Shown piece after piece: positions 9,475 through 18,713 of a stretch of DNA of 64,000 nucleotides. Both the position numbers and the translations under genes were made by a program. The notes below the pieces were generated by a model. It was not told the origin of the DNA, searched no databases, and saw nothing but the letters and a program-made list of their open reading frames with translations. Every line of letters starts with the position of its first letter. Within the stretch, counting starts at the first letter, position 1. The stretch covers positions 372,001-436,000 of the forward strand of contig JAKQUI010000048.1 in the NCBI GenBank assembly GCA_029562645.1, written 5' to 3'. This DNA comes from Spirochaetota bacterium. Its GTDB lineage: Bacteria; Spirochaetota; UBA4802; JAKQUI01.

Positions 9475-10222
9475 GACCGAGGGGATCGTCCTCGCCGCCC
9501 AGGCGCACGGCGAGGCCGACCGCCTGCTACGCGTGTTCACCCGCGACATGGGCAAACGTTCCTTCGTCCTCAAGGGCATTCGCAAGAGCCGACGACGACC
9601 GCAGGGAGCGGCCGATCCCGGAACCCGCCTCCTCCTGACCTTTTACGAGCACGACAACCGCGCCACGCACATCGTCACGGAGCTCCGCATCGCCGCGCAC
9701 TGCGCCGACATTCGCGATAGCATGGAGCGGATCTGCCACCTCGCGCTCATGCTCGAGACGGTGGACGGCACGAGCGGGTTCGACGACCCGAACCCCACCG
9801 TTTTCGAGATGATCTCTGCGGCTGTCGCGGCGCTCGCCGCCACCGACTCGCCGGTGGTCCTGTCGCTCTTTTTCCTGCTGCATCTGCTGCGCATCCACGG
9901 AGTGCTTCCGCCGATGGGCGCATGCGCGCGATGCGGCAAGCCCTATGCCGATTTCGCCTTCGGCGATGCCGACCTGCGCCCGGTCTGCGCCGCATGCGCC
10001 CGGCGCGATCGCCCGCCGCCGACGCTGTTTCCCGCATCGGCGCGCGAGTTGCTCTCGACGCTCCTTTCGACGCGCTTCTCCGCCATCAACACGGCGGCGC
10101 TCCCGGTCGACACAGCGCTGGACCTCCTGTTCCGCGCGGTCCTGTTCATCGAAGGATACTATCATATCGAAATAAAATCGAAAAAGCTCCTCTTTTCGTT
10201 GCATCGCAACGACGACGCTTAA
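9461..10222 (+). CDS. recO: DNA repair protein RecO
   Basis: Recombination mediator that loads RecA with RecR at gaps and anneals SSB-coated single strands. The 253 residues match the family size. An N-terminal OB fold starts with [19 protein letters not shown], followed by FTRDMGKRSFVLKGIRKSR. A helical domain and a four-cysteine zinc finger follow at about residues 150-178 (CARCGKP then CAACARR). It overlaps the corC-like gene by 14 bases and probably shares its transcript. After it come about 50 bases without features and then the purB palindrome. Confidence 0.93.
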   Translation: MRIHKTEGIVLAAQAHGEADRLLRVFTRDMGKRSFVLKGIRKSRRRPQGAADPGTRLLLTFYEHDNRATHIVTELRIAAHCADIRDSMERICHLALMLETVDGTSGFDDPNPTVFEMISAAVAALAATDSPVVLSLFFLLHLLRIHGVLPPMGACARCGKPYADFAFGDADLRPVCAACARRDRPPPTLFPASARELLSTLLSTRFSAINTAALPVDTALDLLFRAVLFIEGYYHIEIKSKKLLFSLHRNDDA

Positions 10223-10270
10223 AAAGGATCGGCCCCGTTAAAAAAAGGTTGATTTGAACGCCACCCGTCC

Positions 10271-10317
10271 GCCCCCTGTGTAGAGACAGGGCAATGCCCT
10301 GTCTCTACACAGGGGGC
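10271..10317. repeat. Perfect 47-base palindrome over the purB ribosome binding site
   Basis: Two exact 23-base arms (10271-10293 and 10295-10317) flank one central A (10294). The inner part reads TGTAGAGACAGGGCA on the left arm. The right arm ends in AGGGGGC, which is the only plausible Shine-Dalgarno for the ATG at 10321. As RNA the element would fold into a long perfect hairpin hiding that site. There is no T-tract, so it is not a standard terminator. Dispersed palindromes of GTAGAGAC...GTCTCTAC type are, from memory, common in several phyla, so a REP-like mobile repeat is likely. Confidence 0.9.
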
Positions 10318-10320
10318 ACC

Positions 10321-11615
<1,295 letters not shown>

Positions 11616-11616
<1 letters not shown>

Positions 11617-12569
11617 TGAGAGCTGCACGCATTACGGCGCCGCGCACGTATACGATAACGGACGAACCGGTCCCGAAACCGGGCAAGGACCAGGTGCTGG
11701 TTCGGCTCTTGAAAACGGCGCTGTGCGGATCGGACCTGCCCTACTTCGCGAACGATTTCCCGGCGGCGAGCTACCCGCTGCCGTTCGGGTATCCCGGACA
11801 TGAGTGTTGCGGGACGGTCGAGGAATCGAGCCACCAGTCCTTCAAGCCGGGCATGCGCGTGATGTACTACCCGACCGACCTTGACGCCTTTAGGGAGTAT
11901 CACGCCGTGGACGCCGCGCGCTTGCAGCGGCTTCCATCCGAGGGGGACCTCAACGTCCTGCTCATGACGCAGTTGCTGGGCGCGGTGGCGCACTGCGCCT
12001 TTCGCATCGACAGCCCCTACAACAAGACCGTGGCCATCATGGGACAGGGGCCGGTGGGCCTGCTGTTCACCGCGCTCATGCGGCTCCTGGGCGCGAAGCG
12101 GATCATCGCGATCGATCCGCTGGATTTCCGCCGGGCGGCGGGCATCATCATGGGCGCGGACATGACGCTGGACCCGCGCGCCGACGATGTCCCGACCGCG
12201 GTGCGCGAGGCGACGGGGGGGACGCTCGCCGATATCGTCATCGACGCCTACGGGCAGGAGAGCGCGGTCATCAACGCCTGCTTCGAGCTCGCGCGGCACA
12301 ACGGGCAGGTCGCCTTCTTCGGCATCTGCCTTGACGAGGCGCCGGGGCTCAGGTTCGGGACGTTTTTCCGGAAGGAGCTGCGGATGATATCCTCGGTGGG
12401 GCCGGACCTCTCGATGGACTACCCCTACGCGCTCGACATGATCACGCGCGGGGCGGTGGACGTGCGTCCGCTCATCACCCACGTGATGCCGTTCGAGCGC
12501 ATCCAGGACGCCTTCGACATCGCCGTGGGGCGCCGGGAAAACGCCATCAAGATCATCCTCGATTTCTGA
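11616..12569 (+). CDS. Zinc-type alcohol dehydrogenase-like protein (MDR superfamily)
   Basis: A 317-residue medium-chain dehydrogenase/reductase. The catalytic zinc ligands are present: Cys37 in ALCGSDLP and His62/Glu63 in GHECCG. The Rossmann motif GQGPVGLL is near residue 145, and the C-terminal ERIQDAFDIAV is typical. The four-cysteine structural zinc lobe normally found near residues 90-115 is absent (the stretch reads PTDLDAFREYHAVDAARLQ), and the protein is about 25 residues shorter than sorbitol or threonine dehydrogenases. The substrate cannot be read from sequence; polyol or sugar oxidation is only a guess. It is coupled to purB by a one-base overlap and convergent with the chemoreceptor gene. 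Confidence 0.85.
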
Positions 12570-12578
12570 CGATCGAAC

Positions 12579-14732
12579 TTACAGCCGGAACTTCTTCAGG
12601 TTCTCGATGAGGGTCTCGGCCATCCCCTCCATCTCCTTGGCCATCTGCGAGAGCCGCTGCGACTTGTCCACGAAGTCCTTCGCGCCCACGTTCACCTTCT
12701 CGATGGTCCCCGAAACCTGGGTGGTGTTCTCGCGCTGTTCCCCGGTGGCCTGCGAGATCTCCTTGGCGTAACTGCTGATGAGCGTGATGTCGTCTTTGAC
12801 GATGGCCATCTCCTCGATGCGCTTGTTGATCATGTCCAGAAAGCCGGAAATCATCACCCCGGCCGTTTCCACATTGGTGACGATCGTCGCGAATGACTGC
12901 TTCACGTTGAGGACATTGTCCATGTTCCGCTTGATCTCTACGCTCCCCTTGTTGATGAGGCTGGTGATCTCCTTCACGTTGGCGCCGGTGTTCTCCGCGA
13001 GCTTCGAGATCTCCTCGGCCACCACCGAGAAGCCGCGGCCGTACTCGCCGGCGCGAGCGGCCTCGATGGAGGCGTTGAGCGATAGCAGGTTCACCTGGTC
13101 GGCGATGTCGGAGATGAGCTGGATCACGTTGAGGATGCCGGAATAGAGCTCCTCAGTGTTCCGCATCCCCTCGGTCATGATCTCGATGAGCTGCGCCCCG
13201 TCATGGGCGCTCTCCTCGGCGCCGCCCATGGTTTTGACGATGTTTCCGGTGTCCTGCGTGACCCGGTTCATCGATTCGAAGAGGCGCGCGATGAGCACCT
13301 CCAGATCGCCGATGTTCGTCGACTGCGTCTGCGCGCGATCGGCGATGTTGCCGAAGGACGCCGAGATGGCGTTGACCAGGTGCGTGGAGGTGACCAGCAG
13401 GGCCGCGTGGTCGGTGGAGGAGTTCTTGATGTGCTCGCCCATCTCGGCGATTGGCTCGGAGAGCTCCAGAAGCTTGCGTGACAGGTCCACCGATTGCGAC
13501 ATGAACGATTTCACGTTTTCCACGAATGTCGCGAACGAGCGCGTAAAGTCCTCGAGGATGTCGCGCGATTTTACCACGCTGAACGTTTGCGTGAGATCGC
13601 CCCGCGTGGCCTTGAACACCGCGGGCATCACGGCGTCCACCGCGCGCGAGGTCCTGGCCATGCGCGTGTACACGATGAGCCAGATGAGCGCATTGATGAT
13701 AAAGAGCGCGACGGTGATCAGGAAAATGTTCGAATACACGTTTTGCAGCAATGCCTGCTCGGGAAATACGAACAGGAGCGCGCGGTTTCCGCCCGGCAGC
13801 ACGCGCGAGAAGAACAACGCCTGCCGTCCGTTCATGACGCCCTCGAACGACGGCGGCAGTTTCCCCGTCCCCGCTTCGAGCACGCTGCGTGTCCGCTCGT
13901 AGAGGTAGCCCGCCTGGCGTCCCTGGACGATCTGCTCCCGCATCGGTTTCCCGGGTGCGATATCCTTCGTCGAAGCGAATGCGACTGCGCCGGACGCGTC
14001 GATCAGGATCATCGCCCCATCCAGCTCCGGAATAATGGCGGGCACGAGTCCGTCGGTCACCGCGCCATCCTCTTGCAGATGCGCGGCCACATGCGCGAGG
14101 TTCTCGAACACGCGCTTGTAAACGATGTCGGCCATGTAGGCGCGGTTCACGTTGTACACCACCACGGCGATGAGCACCGACGCCATGAGGACCGTGGGAA
14201 GGACGATGCTGACGATCTTGCTGCGAAGATCTTGCACCTGGACCGGTATGCCGAACCGTCCCATCGGGTAGGTCCGCGTGTACCACACGGTGAGCGAATT
14301 GTATCCGAGGAACAGAAACAGGAATACGATCACGAAGAGCACGTAGAAGAGATAATACCCGTTCGAATAGCCGAAGACGAAATAGATGACCACCGAGCTC
14401 GGAATGAACATATAGCAGAGCATGACGATATTGAGCAGGAAGGTGAGGCGCGCGTAGCCACGATAATCGGCGGCGACGCGCTTTCGATCGAACCCCTCCT
14501 TCTGCGACAAAAACGCGAGCGTGTTCCGCACCAGGCCCTTGATGCGGAACAAGTAATAAAAAAAGAGCCCGAAGAAGCCGGTAAGCCCCATAACGAGAAA
14601 CAGGACGATGAGACGTGGATCGTGAAATACCGGAAATGCGACAGACAGGATTGCATACAGCACAAAGGCGTTGAAGCCGATGACCGCCGCGCCATACTTA
14701 ATGAATTGACGGACGAGCTTATCCAGTTCCAT
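12579..14732 (-). CDS. Methyl-accepting chemotaxis protein
   Basis: A 717-residue chemoreceptor. Four hydrophobic helices lie at about 14-36, 41-63, 95-120 and 127-148, a fifth at about 172-195, then a roughly 140-residue probably periplasmic sensor segment and a sixth helix at about 337-357. The cytoplasmic coiled-coil hairpin has the canonical CheA/CheW-binding tip at about residues 550-575 ([20 protein letters not shown]). No clear HAMP domain and no C-terminal CheR-docking pentapeptide are visible (it ends ENLKKFRL). The first four helices form an extra membrane module not found in simple receptors. GGGGAG lies 6 bases upstream of the ATG. It stands alone on its strand. Confidence 0.93.
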   Translation of the reverse strand: MELDKLVRQFIKYGAAVIGFNAFVLYAILSVAFPVFHDPRLIVLFLVMGLTGFFGLFFYYLFRIKGLVRNTLAFLSQKEGFDRKRVAADYRGYARLTFLLNIVMLCYMFIPSSVVIYFVFGYSNGYYLFYVLFVIVFLFLFLGYNSLTVWYTRTYPMGRFGIPVQVQDLRSKIVSIVLPTVLMASVLIAVVVYNVNRAYMADIVYKRVFENLAHVAAHLQEDGAVTDGLVPAIIPELDGAMILIDASGAVAFASTKDIAPGKPMREQIVQGRQAGYLYERTRSVLEAGTGKLPPSFEGVMNGRQALFFSRVLPGGNRALLFVFPEQALLQNVYSNIFLITVALFIINALIWLIVYTRMARTSRAVDAVMPAVFKATRGDLTQTFSVVKSRDILEDFTRSFATFVENVKSFMSQSVDLSRKLLELSEPIAEMGEHIKNSSTDHAALLVTSTHLVNAISASFGNIADRAQTQSTNIGDLEVLIARLFESMNRVTQDTGNIVKTMGGAEESAHDGAQLIEIMTEGMRNTEELYSGILNVIQLISDIADQVNLLSLNASIEAARAGEYGRGFSVVAEEISKLAENTGANVKEITSLINKGSVEIKRNMDNVLNVKQSFATIVTNVETAGVMISGFLDMINKRIEEMAIVKDDITLISSYAKEISQATGEQRENTTQVSGTIEKVNVGAKDFVDKSQRLSQMAKEMEGMAETLIENLKKFRL

Positions 14733-14820
14733 TTGGACTCCCCTTTCTATCTTAAACCGTCACGGCAGTTTCTATTTTGCCGAAACAATCCACCTGGCAC
14801 TCAATCTCATCCGGCAACCA

Positions 14821-14848
14821 GCATAAACGAATAAAACAGAATTTCAAT
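14821..14848 (-). promoter_or_regulatory. Candidate sigma-70 promoter for the chemoreceptor gene
   Basis: On the minus strand TTGAAA (14843-14848) and TATGCT (14821-14826) are separated by 16 bases, about 90 bases upstream of the receptor ATG, in an AT-rich gap. This is a fair match to the consensus. A motility-type sigma-28 site was looked for by eye and not found. Confidence 0.45.
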
Positions 14849-14925
14849 TAAAAATTAAAGCGTCGGTCAATATTTTCAACGGAATTTGATTTGCCAAATG
14901 GCATACCGCGCACTAGGTATCGCTC

Positions 14926-16119
14926 ATGGAACCGAAACTCAAAGGCCTCAAGGTCCTCGACTTCACCTACCTGCTCCCCGGCCCCTACGGCACCATGATG
15001 CTGGCCGATATGGGCGCGGACATCATCAAGGTGGAGAACCGCGCCAATCCGGACCTCATGCGCGCGGTCCCGCCCTTCGTGGACGGCGTCTCGGCGGCCT
15101 ATGCGCACCTCAATCGCGGGAAGCGCTCGCTCGCGCTCGATCTGAAGACGCCCGAATCGCGCGAGATCGTCATCCGTCTCGTGCGCGAGTACGACATTGT
15201 GGTGGAGCAGTTCCGTCCGGGCGTCATGGACCGGTTGGGGCTGGGGTATGATGCGCTGCGCGCCGCAAACCCGCGCATCATCTACTGTTCGCTCACCGGC
15301 TACGGCCAAAGCGGCAGCTACGCCGACCGCGCCGGTCACGACATCAACTACCTGGCCCTCTCGGGGATCGCCTCCTACTCCGGCCGGGCCGATTCCGGTC
15401 CGACATTAAACGGCATCCAGATCGCCGACGTATGCGGCGGCTCGAAGAATGTGGCGATCGGCGTGCTTGCGGCGTTCATCGCGCGTGAGCGCACCGGCGA
15501 AGGCGACCGTATCGACATCTCCATCACCGACAGCGCCTTCGCGCTCACCGCCTTCCAGGCGGCCGGCCATCTCGCCGGCGGGCCGGTCCCGGGCCCCGAA
15601 ACCGACATCCTGAACGGCGCGATCCTGTACGATTACTATCGCACCGCGGACGGCCGCTTCCTTTCCGTGGGGCCCCTTGAGCCGAAATTTTTCGACGCCT
15701 TCCGGAAGGCGATTGCCATGGAAGGCGAGCTTGCGGGGATGGACCTATCAAACATACACGACGTAAAGAAGGCCGTGGCATTAAGAATTGCATCCAAGCC
15801 GCTTGACGAATGGATGGAGGCGTTTTCGAAGGTCGATGCCTGTGTGGAGCCGGTGCTCACTTTGGCCGAAGCGGTTTCGCGGCCGCCCGTGAGCGAGCGC
15901 GGGATGCTGGTGACCGTGCGCACCGCTGCGGGCTCGGGCCTCACGCAGATCGGGAACCCCATCCGCTTTGCGTCGGGCGACAACTGCGCCGGATGGGCCG
16001 GAACGGCGCCCGGACGCCACACGGTGGAGATCCTCCGCGCTCTGGGGTACGACGATGACGCCATCGCGCAACTCCGCGATTGCGGCGCGATAGACCCCGC
16101 GCCTACACCAGGCGCTTGA
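14926..16119 (+). CDS. Alpha-methylacyl-CoA racemase-like protein (CaiB/BaiF family III)
   Basis: A 397-residue member of the family III CoA-transferase fold. The N-terminal KGLKVLDFTYLLPGPYGTMM and ADMGADIIKVE motifs bind CoA. Three residues match the catalytic set of methylacyl-CoA racemases: His138 (AGHDINYL), Asp168 (QIADVCGG) and Glu252 (GPLEPKFF). The 30-residue gap between His and Asp equals that in the Mycobacterium enzyme as I recall it. Epimerisation of 2-methyl branched acyl-CoA is therefore more likely than CoA transfer, though a formyl-CoA or carnitine-CoA transferase role cannot be excluded. The last 17 bases overlap the convergent DUF1648 gene. Confidence 0.88.
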   Translation: MEPKLKGLKVLDFTYLLPGPYGTMMLADMGADIIKVENRANPDLMRAVPPFVDGVSAAYAHLNRGKRSLALDLKTPESREIVIRLVREYDIVVEQFRPGVMDRLGLGYDALRAANPRIIYCSLTGYGQSGSYADRAGHDINYLALSGIASYSGRADSGPTLNGIQIADVCGGSKNVAIGVLAAFIARERTGEGDRIDISITDSAFALTAFQAAGHLAGGPVPGPETDILNGAILYDYYRTADGRFLSVGPLEPKFFDAFRKAIAMEGELAGMDLSNIHDVKKAVALRIASKPLDEWMEAFSKVDACVEPVLTLAEAVSRPPVSERGMLVTVRTAAGSGLTQIGNPIRFASGDNCAGWAGTAPGRHTVEILRALGYDDDAIAQLRDCGAIDPAPTPGA

Positions 16120-16627
16120 TCCCGCGCAGCATCGCGATCGTCGTGATCGCAAGCCCCGCGATAATGATGCCGATGGCCCACGCCCCATTGAAGGACGGCT
16201 CCCTGAGAACGATGAAGCGATACTCCTCGTAGCGCATCCACAGGAACATGAGGCTCGACGAAACCGGAAACCAGTAGAGATAGGCCGCCATGCCGCGAAG
16301 CGCCGCGCCCCGCGCCTCCTCGTCGAGCGCCAGAAAACGCTTCTTGCTCTCCTCGGGCATGTTGATCCACTGGGGGCGCTTCCGGAACCAGGGCAGCGTG
16401 AGCGCAATGCCGTAGAAGAGCGCCGTGATGCCGGCGAACAGGAGCGGGACCGAGAGCCAGCCCATCATTGAGGTGTCGGTCCACCGATCTGGCACTCCGG
16501 CGAAATTATAATGCGCGGGAACGCGATTGGGCAATTGATCGAATACGCAAACGGAAAATGCGAATATGGCGACAAGAAGCATACTGTTTACGACATGGGC
16601 GCTGACGGCGATTCTATTCGTTCGCAT
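16103..16627 (-). CDS. DUF1648 family membrane protein
   Basis: A 174-residue integral membrane protein with four hydrophobic helices (about 7-29, 57-78, 112-130 and 147-168). Residues 30-52 carry the DUF1648 signature LPNRVPAHYNFAGVPDRW. This domain is found in SdpI-type immunity and other membrane proteins; no function is assigned for stand-alone copies. A strong GGAGGGAG site precedes the ATG by 3-5 bases. It lies 18 bases downstream of the DUF362 gene and may be co-transcribed with it. Confidence 0.82.
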   Translation of the reverse strand: MRTNRIAVSAHVVNSMLLVAIFAFSVCVFDQLPNRVPAHYNFAGVPDRWTDTSMMGWLSVPLLFAGITALFYGIALTLPWFRKRPQWINMPEESKKRFLALDEEARGAALRGMAAYLYWFPVSSSLMFLWMRYEEYRFIVLREPSFNGAWAIGIIIAGLAITTIAMLRGIKRLV

Positions 16628-16645
16628 TGCTCCCTCCTGTTCGTG

Positions 16646-17833
16646 CTATGAAACATCGGGCTCGTTCTTGTCGGGCTCCTCGCCGGTGATGGCCTCGTAG
16701 ATGCGCGTGGGCACGGGCGGACACCCCGGAACGAAAAAGCACGTCCCCGACCGCTTCGCGCAGTTCCCCACGCAGATGGTCCCCTCGGGCAGATCGAGCT
16801 CGCGCACGCCCTTGCCGATCGCGATGTGCAGCTTGCCGTCCACCAGGTACTGGCTCATATCGTCCTTGAAACGCTTGAGAAACAGCATCACCGTGGAGAG
16901 GCAGGCGCTGCAGGACTCCACGTCGTAGAGGACCACGTCGGGATAGGCGACCGATATGTCCGTGGGGGGTTTGCGATAATCGGCATGATGCGCGCGAAAA
17001 TCGGCCGGGCGCACATCATAGGCCCCGGTGTCGATGGGCCAGCCGCGACGCTCCGCGACGAGTCGCAAGTGCGCGACCTCGGCGGCGTCGAGCCCCATCA
17101 TCGCGCAACCGACGACATCGGCCCCCAATGGATGGAACGACGCCACCGCAAAGTCCGACTCGATCCGCTCGCCGCCCGATGGGCCCAACCCCTCCATGCC
17201 GACCGATCCGTCGATGACCGTAATATCCGGGAGGAGGATCATCGCAAGATCGGAGATGGCGCTGTCGAGCGTCCGTTCGCCCCACGCCGCCCCTGGCGGG
17301 TACTCGAGTTGGTGATAGCGCACCTTCTCGCGCCGGTAGAGGCAGCCCTTCATGTTTTTAATCCCCAGCGTCACGCCGGTGTGCATGTGGCACTTCGCGA
17401 CCGGCAGCGAGAGCAGGACGTCGTATTCGTAGATGGGCGCGCACACCTTGGTCGATGTGACGACACGGGCGTCCGGGATGGCCTTCTCGACGGGCGGGAC
17501 CGCGTCGAAATCTATGAGCGCGCATCCATACCGACGCGCGACCTCCGCCATCCCCGATTTTTCGAACGCCTCCAGCGTTTTCACCCCGAGGATGGGGCTC
17601 TCGCCGATCGCGATATCGCCGGCCCCGGCCTCGCGGAGCGACTCGATGACGCCAGCGAGCGCCTCCGGATGCGTGTTGATGCCGCGCGCGGGCCCGACCA
17701 GCCGGCCCGCGTTCGGCTTCACGAGCACGCGCTTTCCGCGAACGCCTGCGAGATCAAGCTGCGCAAGGGCCCGTTTCGCGTTTGCGAACGGCCCGTCGCC
17801 CGCGGTCACGATAACTATCGGCTTAGTTTTCAT
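16646..17833 (-). CDS. DUF362 domain protein with Cys-rich C-terminus
   Basis: A 395-residue protein. The DUF362 core is clear: KRVLVKPNAGRLVGPARGIN, THPEALAGVIESLREAG, ALSLPVAKCHMHTGVT-like strand (read as LLSLPVAKCHMHTGVTLGIK) and NMKGCLYRREK. The C-terminal 75 residues hold clustered cysteines (CSACLS, CVGNCAKRSGTCFF, GCPP) that could bind an iron-sulfur cluster or zinc, although no regular ferredoxin CxxCxxCxxxC motif is present. Family members are often annotated as uncharacterised or ferredoxin-linked proteins with no proven reaction. No convincing Shine-Dalgarno precedes the ATG at 17833. It may share a transcript with the DUF1648 gene. Confidence 0.8.
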   Translation of the reverse strand: MKTKPIVIVTAGDGPFANAKRALAQLDLAGVRGKRVLVKPNAGRLVGPARGINTHPEALAGVIESLREAGAGDIAIGESPILGVKTLEAFEKSGMAEVARRYGCALIDFDAVPPVEKAIPDARVVTSTKVCAPIYEYDVLLSLPVAKCHMHTGVTLGIKNMKGCLYRREKVRYHQLEYPPGAAWGERTLDSAISDLAMILLPDITVIDGSVGMEGLGPSGGERIESDFAVASFHPLGADVVGCAMMGLDAAEVAHLRLVAERRGWPIDTGAYDVRPADFRAHHADYRKPPTDISVAYPDVVLYDVESCSACLSTVMLFLKRFKDDMSQYLVDGKLHIAIGKGVRELDLPEGTICVGNCAKRSGTCFFVPGCPPVPTRIYEAITGEEPDKNEPDVS

Positions 17834-17878
17834 GAAGCGGCATCGTTACCATGTGCGATTATTATGCAACAGAAATAC

Positions 17879-18103
17879 TCAATCTCGCGGACGGTATTTT
17901 TTCAAGTGATCGATAAACTTCTTGCGCGCCGCATCATCATCTCGCACGGACTCCTTGAAGGCCCTCCACGCATCGGAGCAGTTCTTGTATTCCACGTCGA
18001 GATATTCGTGGATCATGCGGTCCACGTCCTTCTTGTTTTCCTTGTCGACGACGATGCCGGATTCGGCAAGGATATCGGCAAGATGTCGGAAATAACAGCT
18101 CAT
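17879..18103 (-). CDS. Small conserved protein of unknown function
   Basis: A 74-residue, highly charged cytoplasmic protein beginning MSCYFRHLADILAESGI and containing DRMIHEYLDVEYKNCSDAW. It looks mostly helical with no membrane segment. Its codon use and GC content agree with the neighbours and I recall similar small proteins in unrelated genomes, which supports a real gene. The two cysteines (Cys3, Cys42) and the His-rich start could bind a metal, but this is not established. It lies 45 bases upstream of the DUF362 gene on the same strand. Confidence 0.65.
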   Translation of the reverse strand: MSCYFRHLADILAESGIVVDKENKKDVDRMIHEYLDVEYKNCSDAWRAFKESVRDDDAARKKFIDHLKKYRPRD

Positions 18104-18151
18104 GGCGCGCCTCCCATGTTTCAGGAAGGATACGACGCCTGGCGTGGGGGG

Positions 18152-18376
18152 TCAACCATTATTGCGGGCGGGGGATGGGGGGCGCAGTTGAAAAGTCACC
18201 ATGTTACTTTTAGTCCGAAGTCCATGTATTGCTGCACTCGAAGAGTGTCCACAGGAGGACATTGCGATTTTCTCTTTCTTTTTCCCGAAGGAGATAGCAA
18301 TTTCATCTCTTTTCTTCACATTTTCAAGAACTTCAGAGAATTTCGATTTGAATTCGCCCACCGGTAGCGTTTTCAT
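18152..18376 (-). pseudogene. Decayed Phd/YefM-type antitoxin gene
   Basis: From the ATG at 18376 the frame reads MKTLPVGEFKSKFSEVLENV followed by KKRDEIAISFGKKKEKIA, a very good match to the N-terminal DNA-binding half of Phd/YefM antitoxins. After that (about base 18262) the sequence becomes low-complexity residues (SSCGHSSSAAIHG) with no antitoxin C-terminus in any of the three frames, and the frame ends at 18152. No toxin gene (RelE, Doc or VapC type) lies on either side. I read this as the remnant of a toxin-antitoxin locus; a shortened working DNA-binding protein is possible. Confidence 0.6.
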
Positions 18377-18382
18377 GAATTG

Positions 18383-18411
18383 AATACAGCTTAAAGGTGA
18401 CAACTTGTCAA
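18383..18411 (-). promoter_or_regulatory. Promoter and operator of the antitoxin remnant
   Basis: On the minus strand TTGACA (18406-18411), a 17-base spacer and TGTATT (18383-18388) form a good sigma-70 promoter. Only six bases separate the -10 box from the ATG at 18376, so the transcript would be leaderless. The palindrome TGACAAcTTGTCA (18398-18410) overlaps the -35 box, as expected of an autoregulated antitoxin operator. Confidence 0.6.
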
Positions 18412-18713
18412 GTATTCACGGGCAAAAGCAAAAGAAAAGCCGAAGGGGGGGCGCAGAATTTTCCACTTTACTTCCTCTCATCCGTAAAAGCTCGTACTCA
18501 TCCGCACCGAACAGCACATGCAACACTCACGTGACTACATGCACACCTATCGTCGTTGATATTGCCATCGATTTCTCCGGCACCCACGTATTCGGGCGAA
18601 ACGGACGTCCCTGCCCGGGAATACGATTCCCGGGCCAATCCCTTGAACTATTTCGGACCGGCCCGGGAGGTTAACCGCTTGACAAAGCCCACGACGCCTG
18701 TTCAAGGAGATGC
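18412..18713. other. Non-coding stretch upstream of miaB with one inverted repeat
   Basis: I see no gene here. It holds the inverted repeat CCCGGGAA-TACGA-TTCCCGGG (18614-18634), which has no T-tract and so is not an obvious terminator, and a TTGACA at 18679-18684 that lacks a -10 box at the right distance. The base composition around 18412-18560 is less GC-biased than the neighbouring genes, which fits DNA left over from a lost toxin-antitoxin insertion. Confidence 0.4.

Noticed and set aside
18614-18634. CCCGGGAA/TTCCCGGG hairpin as a terminator upstream of miaB
   Set aside because: No T-tract follows on either strand and no gene ends just before it; kept only as an inverted repeat.
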